64,000 nt of DNA from Arbacia lixula (Eukaryota; Echinodermata; Echinoidea; Arbacioida; Arbaciidae), in contig OZ022584.1 in the NCBI GenBank assembly GCA_963669155.1, positions 4,285,724-4,349,723 of the forward strand, written 5' to 3'. Under the pieces are notes generated by a model, which was not told the origin of the DNA, searched no databases, and saw only the letters and a list, made by a program, of their open reading frames with translations. The position numbers and the translations under genes are program-made. Positions 43,001 through 55,000 of the stretch are shown here, one piece after another. Within the stretch, counting starts at the first letter, position 1. Each line of letters begins with the position of its first letter.

Positions 43001-46000
43001 TCCCCCCCCCCCCCACCATTTCGAAAGGGGGGGGGGACACAATATCAAATGTCCCCCCCCCACTATTTTCGGTCCTGTGCCCCTAAAATATCATCATCAC
43101 CCCCCCCCCCCCCCCCGCTCAGCGACTTCTTGATGAAAAACATGTCCCCCCCCCCCCCACACACACACACCTTCGTGGAGCGATTTCCGCCCTTGTAACT
43201 CCTCTATGGTATTTTCTCCGATTTTACGCGCATTCTACCAAAACGTTACGTTCGATTATTGGTGAGAAGATGATCACAAGCATGGCAATATGTCTCGTCC
43301 ATATCTGTTTTAAAAAGCTGAAGAGATGCCAACCACAACTGACTTAGGTTCAAAGAAATTGTTGGTTCGATTTTTGAACTACAAGAATCGACATACTTTC
43401 AACCAAAAAGTAGCACAAAAAACTTTTTAAAAAGTGTTGCATTTTGGCGATGTCGTCGCGTCATGCCGTTGTCGTCGATGTCGGCCACATAGGTGCAATT
43501 TCCTAACAAACTCAATGATGGTATTGCTCATGTACTACGCAAGCGGAACGTACCAAGCAAGCTAGATAAATTAGCATAAAAAATGTGTTTTAACACCATT
43601 GTTATGATGGTACCGTGTAGCATGTTCCTGCCATTTTCGAAAAAAAGTTTTCCGGTAATGACGGTGATTTTGGCGGGAAAGCATCGAATCAACAAAACAT
43701 ATTTGCAATATCCAGGGTTCATACTTTCGACCTTTGGGGTCATTTGTTCCGGCCCATTTCACATGAATAAATGTTCTGGGCTCCCGGCCTATACCTTTCA
43801 AACAATTTTCGGTTTGCAGTCTTGAGGATATACCTGTCTTACAGCCGACTTTTGTATTATTTTTGAACTAGTTTTCGAATATACTGGTATGACTACTATT
43901 GTCATACAAATGCTGATCATCGCTTACACTAGGATTATTCATGTGATGAATACCAAGGTGATGTTGTCGCATGCATTGTTACGCAGGATTATGTTTCGGT
44001 ACGCAGTCTCAGCGTGCACTGATATACTGCGTCACATGTTTGTCTTGGGGATAATATCCCCATGTACATGCATATATATGTGTTTATTATACACATGTCA
44101 GGTTCACACATATACAGATTACCTAAGTGCTGCCGTATCATGCATTGTCTTGTTTTCTTGAGGGCATATATGGTGCTATTTGCCCTTATATATCAAATAT
44201 ATTTGATCGATAATGAATATTAAATACACAGTAAAATCAACATATTGGGCGCCATTTACGCGGTCAATGGCGCATTGGTCCTACTTTCTACTCGTTTAAC
44301 ATTGGAAACCGTTATTATTACATGTATAAGCAATGCCAAATCGTTGTGTATGTTGATGTGGGAAACCATTTTTTATTGATGCATATATTCACTATTACAT
44401 TATATTTGTTATATCAGGAATCCGTGAGCACAAATTCGCCGGACGTGTACATATCTCGATAGGTGTGAGGTGCTGAGCATTGCGTATAGTTATATAATGT
44501 CATTCCTCCCACTCCTCCCATCGCTCTCTATACATCATGTCTACACCGCTAGATGATCGTATTTCTTCTTATCCCCATTCGCAGGCTGGGTAGGTGGTAT
44601 CCCCGTAGGTTTAGCCATTCTCGTCGCCCCGCTCTCACACGTCCTCGTCGAGCACTTCGGCTACCGGCCGGTCGGGTTAGTATCTCTCATCGTCTCTTCG
44701 ACTGGCGTGGTCGCAACGTCATTCATGCAGAGTTTGGGGCCAATGTTCGCTACTTACAGCATCATGTACGGCGTAGGAGCCGGCGTTGCCGCCACGGTAG
44801 CCATGAAACTCATTGTTAACATCTTCCCCGACGACAACTCGACCAGAGCTACTGGCATTGCGCTGAGTGGTTGCAGCATAGGTAAGGACGCACGTTGAGT
44901 GCGATAAGACAAGTAGACTGCACTACAGGCTTCACGATAGCTGGAATCTGATTTTCCAATCAATAAATGGACTCCACTCGTGCCCGAACTAAGATGATAT
45001 CACGTGATATGTGGGCTAATGAGATATTGTTGTAACATACGTGTAGTTATTTAAACAATCAATTATTTATAACAACTATTTGAAAATACTTTCGGTAAAA
45101 CCATAAGATAAGATAAGATAAGATAAGATTCATCTAACGTCTACATAAAAAAAAAATGGTCTCCGCTGGCAAGAAGATACAAAAGAGTGACATAAATTGA
45201 CACAAAATAACACAAAATATACAACAATGCATTGAACAACAAAAATGTACATAATTACAGTTAATACAAAGGAGGAGAACCTCCCGGGGTCCCTATGGAA
45301 CACACTTTGAATATATTAGTCGTTGCTACGTGGACAAACCTCGGACGGGCTTTGGGGTTACCGTTGGTGACATATTGTTCAAGAATTTGAATACAACTTG
45401 CATACGGGTACATTAATAATTAATAAGCAACCTTTTCAGTGGCTTAGGACTGGGTCCTGTGTCTTATACTGTAGTCTATTGTGCTCTTGGAAACTAGCCA
45501 TGAAGGTATTTCATGAGATTTAACAAGGATGTTTAAGCACATGGATATCCAGCTGCCGTTTAATTAATGCAGATTCATTGTACTCTCCTTCTAGTCAAAA
45601 AAGAACGCTTCACAAAGATTTTCTCTTTGATCTCGATGTTCAATGCCGCCGATTCTCTGGATGAGTTTTGCCTGCATTTGATGTGTAAACAAAATCGGAT
45701 GCGCAGAAGAATTTGGGGAAATATTCTCACCCCATATGCTTGCACAGTTATGACATGTAATACCTACGATGCATCAGTGAAGATTCAATCGAGGAATAGT
45801 GTTACAATATGGCAAAAGGGCTCTAAACGTGATATCAAGTTGCATTATAAAAGTCTCAATTTCGCAATGTTCCGCTTCATACCTGCTTAAAAAAATGCAT
45901 GAAACGTTACTTTCAGATGTTTTCCTTTCAGACAAGCAATTTGAAAAACGTGTCCAGCCGCGCCCAAGCTAGTATTTCCATCTCAAAAAGTATCAAATTT

Positions 46001-49000
46001 CGTATTCGCTCGTCCTTTTTAACTGTACAAGCACTTAGTGACAAAATTAAAAGTTCAGCAGCGAAAGCTGAAATGTATGAATGTATAGCAATGCGTATGA
46101 CCTATCATAAAATCCAGGTGAACGTGACGCAATCGCATGCATCATATTGTCCACGTTGTTGAGAGCAGTTGCTAGTCATGAATATTAAGTGGCGGCATCA
46201 AACCTTGTTCAAAGCGATGTATATCCATGTGCTTAAACATCCTTGGATTTAATAACCTTCGCAACATTATTATTACCGGTATTGTGCAGTGAATCACGAA
46301 ATACAGATGAATGTAATAACACGTAACTAGGCACAGGGGGAAATTGTAAATACATTACGAAACGAAAACAGCTTATTATCCTACAATCTTTTATCATTTC
46401 CATTAAATACATGTATGGAATTCGGAACAAATGACTGTCTGAAACGACAACGGAGGGTCTTTGGAACACAACGCCGAATTCCTGACCGATTAAGCGTAAA
46501 ACTACCGTGGAATGGATGTGTTGGATCAGGAGTTGGATCGTGTATTATAGAATGAAGTGTCTTGATAACTGACTCTACATCGTTACACTAAAAGTCAACA
46601 AACAGTGAAGGATCATGGCAAGTCTGGGCCTGATATTCAGTTTCAATAACTTATCAATCATAACATGGGGCACAATGGTATTGAATGCACTTGAGAAGTC
46701 GATAAAAACTGATCTAACACAGGATTTCGGAGTTTCTAGACGCTGGTATATTTTATGAAGAAAAGCCAACATTTCAAAATTTGGTTAGAAACACCATCAG
46801 GGCCGCTAGCTTTACCAACTTTGGTTTTAGCAAACCTATTACGCACATCATTTACATTTATAACCATGTTATCTCTAGATTCCAAAAGCTGGTTCTGTAA
46901 AGTATCCTTCATGGAATTATCATCAATGGTAAAATCATGTACATCAAAACGACAAAAAAGTTATTCAGATTGTCCACAAACTCTTGATTACAGTCCTGGT
47001 CTATTCTATTTGAAGTCCCTTTATAATTAGTCATCTGCTGCAACTTTTGCCACGCTGCTTGTTTTTCCGAAAGTCCCTCTCCAGTTTCAGTTTATAATTT
47101 TTCTTGGCTGTAATGACCTCCCTATTAAGTTCTTTCTGAATGTCCTTCAGTCGCGATCTATCCCCTTGCAGAAAAGCTTCCTGTTTTTTTCCCCCCTTAG
47201 AATGGCCTTCATTTCCTTAGAAATTCATGGCTTGGTATTTGGATACATCTTACACTGTTTTTGAGGCACCACAGACTGAACTCATCTTGAGAACCATACC
47301 ACCCGATTGGCTGATTCCGTTCTGGTTTTGAGCAAGCAATACTACTTTTCCTAGCTTAGAGTTGAAAAAGTTAGTGGCAACAAGCTTATGAGATGAAATG
47401 TGCGTGGTCATTGAACGGGTTATATGTTCCTTCCGGGAGTTTGCCGATTTTCGTAGCATTCCTTTGTACAGTATTAATATGGAAACTTACAAATAACATC
47501 TCATCAATTATCAATGTCATGTTTTTTCACAGGTCTGCTCTCATTTGCTCAGCTGCTCTCGTACCTTATTCCTCAGTTTGGGTGGCGCTTTGCTGTGCGT
47601 ATTCTCGGTGCTTTGTACTTTCTCGTCGGAGTCGTCTGCGTATGCGTGTTCCGTCCACCAAAAGCTCCCCGTCAACAAGTTCCCTCGAACACAAATACGC
47701 GTAATAGCGAAGAGAAGCGTAATGAAGCCTTGGAACCCCTGGACAAGTCTTTGAATCCAAAACATAATGATCATCATCTTCAGAAGGGTCATGGAGATAA
47801 CCTACCACCTCATGGACGCAACGAGAATGGAAAAGATACACCCTGCAGCCCCATTTTTGCGGGATTAGTCGTTGCGAATGGAAATGCAACAACTCGTGTT
47901 GACGGTGATGCGAAGAGCCAGCCGACGGAGGAAGAACTTTTGGATGGCCTTCCTTTAGCCCGACTTCTTCTGACGGCTTTCACGTATCCAGAGATGGTGA
48001 TGATAACTGCAGGAGCCCTCATGAACGGTATATGCGACTGTTTCTACTACGTCAACATGGTATGGATAACCTCTTTTCATTCCATTCGTCATGTTACGTC
48101 GCACTTTGCGTCTCTTTATATTTTGATCGCCATGTCATCTCGATTTAGCGTTGTCGCTTCCTGCGCCTCCCCTCTCTCACTTTCCTCATCCCCGTTTTGC
48201 TCTCTCTCTCTCTCTCTCTATTATGTCTCTCCCGCTCTCTGTCTCTTCCTTGTATCATTTCTCAACCTGATTCAATCCACATTTTTATGGCATATTCATA
48301 ATAATCATGGGGCTTCCTAAAGTGGGACAACCCCCCCCCCTTTTTTTACTGGTGTAATCATGTAAATCGTAGAAGCGTCCTGTTATTACGATTTGCTCGT
48401 CTGCTATGTTTTAGTGTAAAACACATGTAAATTTTTGATACATAATAATTCTGTAATGGCTCATTAATGAATTTGATTGGCTGTCGAGCGATGTTACCAT
48501 GATAGTTACCATTGAAGAAGAGTTTCTATTAACAGTAAATTTTATTCCACAGGGACCAGAACATCTCGTCGCCTTTCAAATAATGTAAAATACCGAAAAC
48601 AGCATTCTATATTGACAAGAGATATTGTACAGGGAAATGTGAGATTTATACATATCTGTGTTTGTAAACATTTCACCATGCTAGTAGAGGAAATGATTCC
48701 ATTTCTTCCCATACCCCTGTCATTCCGATATGTAAGTACATCATGAGTGTACCACGTATCATACGTATCATACGTATCATACCGGTTTAGTACCTGTATG
48801 ACGCCCCTTCAGCTTGTAATATGAAATGGTATTACTAATCGGTATGACCGGACTCCACGGGATCGGTACGAGGGTTACGTAATATTCTAAAGGACAGAAA
48901 AGCGTTCTTAGTGAGCCTGTATGTATGAAACTGTGTTGTAAATAGCATGGGATTGTTTGGAAGTGAGAAAGTGAAGCTGAGAGATGGTGTACTTGGCCTT

Positions 49001-52000
49001 GCAGGTCAGCTACATGATGTCCGTGGGGTTCAGCGAGGCCGACGGAGCCCGGTTCCTGTCCGTGATAGGCACTGCGACGCTGGGCGGGAAAATCGCCATA
49101 TCGGCCCTTGCGAAGCACCTGCCCTTCCCATGCTACTTCATCGCGGCCATCGCCCCCCTGGTCGGGTGCGCCGTCTTGACCTCGTTCCTGGTGATCAGCT
49201 CTCTTCCAGTCATGCTATTTATGGCTTCAGGTAGGTTATCGACATGTGAATCTAGTCTGGGAGGGGGATAGCACATATATGTCAATTTGGCATGAGCTTG
49301 TCAACAGTATAGTTGTAACCTAGCTAAACTTTGAAAGGTCCGGGTAAGTTTTATATCACAACCTGTAATCTTAATTTTCTACGATACGTTTATGAGAATG
49401 TACTCCCGAAAATGTTTCAACGTTGTCAACGTTGTGTATTTATCTAAAAGACTGTAGAATTATTTTCAAATTTGTACCTAGAATACGAGGTATTGACGTT
49501 TTATAATCAATCTGATATTGCCACAAAAAAATCCTTCCGCCTCTCCCACCCTTTTTGTGTTTCTCTGACTCTCTCATTCTGCATCTATATCAATCTTTTT
49601 GTCTGTCTTTCTCCTTCTCTGTCTTTCTCTGTCTCTGTATCTCTCCTCCTCCCCCTCTCTCACTATATACCACTCGTTTCATGTATCTCCCTCTCCCTCT
49701 CTCTATATATACCTCTCCCTCTCTCTTCCCCTCTCCCCTTCCTACCGTCACCTCTCAACTATCTGATATGATTTCAGTTATCGGTGCTGTGATCGTGGCT
49801 TCATCTAACATCCTATATTTCACACTTCCCATGGAGTTTTTTGGACCGAGCCGTGGTCGCTTCACATCACCCGTGTACCTGTGCGCAGGGGGTGTCGGCT
49901 ATATAGTGGGTTCAGTTGTTGGTAAGTAGTAAATCAACACAAGGCCTTGCTGTGATAATTATGATAATATTACATTATAGGCTTATGTATGACAATATTA
50001 AAATATTACATGCTTATGTATAACAATATTACATACTTGGCGCATAATGACTGAATCAGTTTTCTATGAGCTGTAGCAAGCAAATCCTGATCACACGTAT
50101 TTCATAAGCAATAAGCATGGAAAATATGCAGTGTAAAGAAAAGACAACCAATATTTAGCAAAACCTTCATAAATAATGATTGTTTAATTACATGAAGAAT
50201 TGAAGAACAGATGAGATACCACGAAACGCCCAACGTCCATCCCCGTCTCGAGGAACGCTAACACGGAGCCGCCTCAAAAGTTACTGCAAAACAAATGGGT
50301 GTTCAAGACTCAGCTAAAGGGATATTTCACTTCAAGGAAGGTACTGTTGTCAATAAATCCAACAAAAAAAACCACAATAAAAAGAGACAAATTGGCACAA
50401 CTTTGAACAACAAATTTTGGGATTTTTGATAAATGACAAAAATTGGGAAACCTGGTACGAGGCCTTGTTGTTGTGGTTAAGCAAGGCTCTTTGTTCTTTG
50501 CGTACAAACATGTCATTAATGATTGATGTCTCCGAGAAAAACAATCGTTCAAGCTGTTGATTCACAACAGGAAAGTACCCTTTCATTTGAACACCGCATT
50601 TCGGAAAGAGCTCTGTCCGTGACACTGACGTGGAGGCAATGAGAGGTACTTCACACGTAGATGCAATGCATTGTACTTCGCATGACACAGAGTGGTCGAA
50701 CTTCAAATGACCATTGCTCGTTCACTACGTGTGATAGTTTGCTCAAACGTACACTGACACTCGTCTTTGAGTTATCTGCTTATTTCCAATGTGGATTTCT
50801 TCTTTAACCCTCTCAATACCAAGTCTCTTAAACCCTCTTCTCGGTAGCTCACTACACATCCTTATGTCAATGCTAATGAGAGGATAAATCGGTACCTTCA
50901 AACACTGTTTACTGACGTAACACAAAATGTTTTTCAGCACGGGGATATAAGTATTTATGTCCGTGACCAAGTTTCAGTCTAGTTCAGTTCATTTTATTTA
51001 CGCACGGTGGCCCAGTCTACATATTGATCAATTAACATTCCTCAGTATTCAATATGGGTTACACGATCCATGGTAGCCTCTTTTATATAGGTTTTGGGAA
51101 ATGTTGCAGATTTGATCAAAGGAAATTCCCACCTGTTAGCATTTACTGCAAGTTTGTTGCATTTTAACTATGAATCAATTTCACGTCATTTATTATTTAT
51201 GTTTTGCGCAACATCTATTTTGTTTGTACGGACACAGTTTGCTGAAGTGTCCCTCTGCATAGAGTGATACTATTACTTGATAATGATCACCAAACATGGG
51301 TGATCGCTTATGTAGACAACAAACACGAAAGGACCTAGATTAGTTCCTCTTGGTATTTCACACATTTACAGTGTTTTTTAGCTTGATTGTACTACATTAA
51401 CCATAGTATATTGTGTGCGCTCGGATAGGTAGCGTCTAAAGTTCAAGTTCACATAAGTGGTAGGTCTGCCAACTTATTTTGTAGGATGATACATCACATT
51501 TAATGTCGATACCAGCTGATAATTAGTAATGGTTTAGCATTTTCACGTTTAAATTTTATGATAACCATTTTCAATTTATTTTAGTTAAAACAGATCGTAA
51601 ACTAAAATCAATACCTCCTTTGCAATAAAAGGTGACTTCTCCCCCCGCCCCCCCCCCTCGATCTGTTTATGTATTTGTACACAGTAGTATACCCGTCACA
51701 CGCTACTTCAGAATCACATATATCTTCACTTATTGGGATTCACGCGGAGTTAGCACAGGAATTTGCGTTGCATCAAGCACTAGACGAAGTTCATCAATTG
51801 TTTTAGTCAGAGAACACAGTTCAAATGGGTGATTTATTATTCGCAGTACATAGAGTCTTCGGTTGCTCATCGACATTTTCTTGTCGCATATCGTCATCGG
51901 GTATAACTGTGTTTATCTAAATGTAGTTTTAACTGTCGTCCTCAATGTTTTGCTTTTCGATTTTATCTCGATTCTGTTCCTCATCACAATATGGTCACTC

Positions 52001-55000
52001 AATACGGCATACCCAATTGCTTCCGGCGTACTCAATTGCATCAGACATTAAAAAGGCTTTACTTTGTTGAGGGCATTTTATGTGACGCCATCGTGAACAA
52101 ACACAATATATAGCATTTTCATTTTGATTCGTTTGCACTTTCCTTTCGCAGACAATGCAGAGATACTGTATATTGTTGCGGTCCCCGAGTTCCCTTTATC
52201 CACTGTTTATAGTAAGCCCAATAACCTCGAGCCCAACTGAACATTTACATTGACCATGGACCGTACCACGCATCGTCCAAGTTCTTGGACATTTAATAGT
52301 GACGTCATTGTTGACCTCCATTTTCTACATAAGTCCCTATTCTCTACTCTGAAATGCATGAAACTGCGTCTGACCTCTTCTACGTCACAGCTCTGGTCAA
52401 GCTTGTCCTTAGGTACGGAGTACATTTTATGACCCAGCAATAAACCATTTCTCTTACGATTTGTCGTGGAGGAATGATCAAGGATTTCTTACAGAGACGT
52501 AATTCTTGTTTCTTTGGAAAGTTTTTGTTGGAAGTTCAATAAAGATAAAATTAAGGCTTCAAGGAGAAGACTTGTGTCATACAATGAACTCCTTTCTGCT
52601 TAAACTATTATGTCCTTACAAAACTACATTATTTTGTATTAAGAAATCCTTCTTGTCATGTATTTCTATTATGTGGATATATTCACCAGCATAGTGGCCC
52701 CGGATGTGATGTACATACGGTGATAAATGCTATCTTGATAAACTTGACAAAATGATAACAGGTCAGACAAAGTATACACAAACCCCTAATCGCAACCACA
52801 TGTCTAACACGACTGGGTCCCATGCACGGGCATCCATGTTTGCAGATTTTAAGGGCAAAGCGCATCAGACAGTAGTAAATGAATGTCTTCTGTTTCGAAT
52901 TCTGGAAGGTATATTATTCAACATTTTCTCTAGAGGACTTATTACTCGATATGACTTTTTTTCAATTCATATAAAAAATCAGCATATCGCAGCTTTCCTT
53001 TTACTGTCAGTACAAAATGTTATTTTGCTTATGCAAGAAATGAATATGTAACACTGAGCAAAAAAAAAATAAATAAAAAAACAGGTAAACATATTTCTGG
53101 ATAGTATACGTATCAACAGTTCCGCCTGTGTGATCTGAAAAAGCATAAGAATATATTCGCGCGAAGCTGAAAGAGATCTTTGTTATTTCGTGATTTCAGG
53201 TTTCACCCTACTATACACTATCGGTTAAAATTCGATGATTTTTTTTTCGAACACCCTTCAGCCAAATTGAGACGCATGGTGTCACAGCTATCAATATCCA
53301 TTCTGATTTTCTGTTTTTAAAGTTTAGTTTGGTGAAGTACATAATATCATCGTAACTGTATATAGTATCTATAATGATTTCAACAGACATTAAAGGTCAT
53401 GGACACGTACCCGATCAAACCTCGCCAAAACTGTGTCAATTAGTCAACTTGTTTGAAAACACAGTTCCTTTGATAATAACACTTGAAACTAATTTTAAGC
53501 CGGACTCTGTTAACCGTTCGAATTCGAGTCGAATTCTTGGCGGGTCATCCAAAAATCAACGTAGCCCAGAGTAGTCTAGGTTCTAGACCTATTTTATCAG
53601 CCCGAAATCGTATACACAGAGCACGAAACTCAGCGCAACGATATCGAGTGTTCGCGCGATCTCCGAGAATTGCCAGCCAGGAGAAAATCCTCTCCCCTGT
53701 GTATTCGGGCTGATGAAATACGTCTAGAACCTAGACTATAAGTCCAGAGCTGTGGAGACCGCATCAGCGTTAGTCTTTACCACCAGGGAGGTGCTGGTAC
53801 CACATTAAATTGGCGGCTGCTGGACGAAACAGTGCAGAATATTCAAACCGACGGGATTGGCACGCACAGATGGAACGTTAAATGTATAGTTCATCCTGAA
53901 ATTATGTTGATTTTAATACAAGCAGACACATGCAAGAAACATGTCAGTGGGGGTGTGATGAAAAAGGATGTTAAAGTTTTGACTTTGGTGACGTCACATA
54001 CGAGGTGCTTTCCCATATGTTGTGTACCTTTTTTTTTTTTTGAAAATGTGCATTTTCTCAAATAGAAATGCATCCTTTTACTAGTGCATTTGATACATCA
54101 TAAGAAGTATGTTCCTTTCATGTTTTTGCTCTTATTAAAACCAATTTAACGTCAAATGGACTATCCATTAAACCGAATGGGATTGACTTATTTGTCCAAG
54201 GTTTGAACTTTCTGTGGTACATGCTGTGAAGTTTACGACAACAATGCCAACATCTGTAGCTAGTTCATGGATCTGTTGCAATGACCGTTACTTTTTATTA
54301 CATGTAGGCCTACCTTTTAAAGCAATGTGTAGTGCTGAGGGAGTCCTATATTGACCCGGGAGATTGGCACCCCATGCATTTCTATCTGCTTCAAACATCC
54401 AAAGATTTAGTTTCGGTCCTGTGGTCCTGTGGCCCCCATAAACCCACTGCCACACACATGGCGTTAGCACGCGGATACATTCACGCGAGGTACATAGCTC
54501 CATGCACCTGGCCAGTGCGGCATGAATATTTGATCACAACAAGCCCTCGATTCCTTAAAAAAACGAATACTATTTCGCTCCTCCTGCATTTTATGACATT
54601 AAAAGGTTGGAGGTGCAAAGCAGACGATAATGCATACTTTTATTTCAAAAATGATATTTTCACACCCTTTTTGGCAAGTATATAGCTCATCTCCGTGAGC
54701 GTTGCAGCGACTGCACGATTTTGTGCGTGATTCAATGTGTATGTACATGTTCGCAGTACAGGACCAGAGGACCGACCGTATAGTATTTCTGATAGGCTGG
54801 CGTGACTGACACCGTGACGGTGCCGATGTCCATCTCTTTCTGTAGGCTAATATGTCTTGTGTGCCCAACACAAAAGAAAGGTATAGTGCACCGTGACGGT
54901 GCCGATATACGCTTCCATTTTAAAAACACAACAAAGTAAATACATCATAAAGACCACAACAACATAAAGATTAAAAACAAAAGATTCCTTCATTACCGTA

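Larger units (their letters stand above)
41120..44170 (+). repeat. Diverged tandem array split by an inserted element
   Basis: Related units occur at about 41120-41300 and 41400-41510 and again at about 43855-44020 and 44095-44170. They share blocks such as cgaatatactg, tgatcatcgctt, gaatacca and gtcgcatgcatt. The intervening 41520-43791 looks like a later insertion into the array. Confidence 0.6.
41030..44584. other. Gene C intron 1, repeat-rich, no gene
   Basis: Beyond the duplication breakpoint. Holds a diverged tandem array on both sides of a 2.3-kb inverted-repeat element, which itself contains the C/G-tract element. No host coding signal. Confidence 0.65.
44882..47532. other. Gene C intron 2
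   Basis: Contains an (AAGAT)n-like tract at about 45104-45129, the hAT-like element 45524-46245 and a minus-strand LINE remnant at 46575-47240. The rest is unassigned. Confidence 0.65.

Noticed and set aside
45567-46162. Two frames of 107 and 87 codons as hAT transposase pieces
   Set aside because: No hAT dimerisation or RNase H-like motif is visible; the host element is MITE-sized.
47541-47892. Minus-strand frames opposite gene C exon 3
   Set aside because: They overlap a well-supported plus-strand exon and show no family similarity.
48060-48320. Extension of gene C exon 3 reading frame
   Set aside because: It follows a GTATGG donor at the position conserved in gene B and runs into CT-rich intron.
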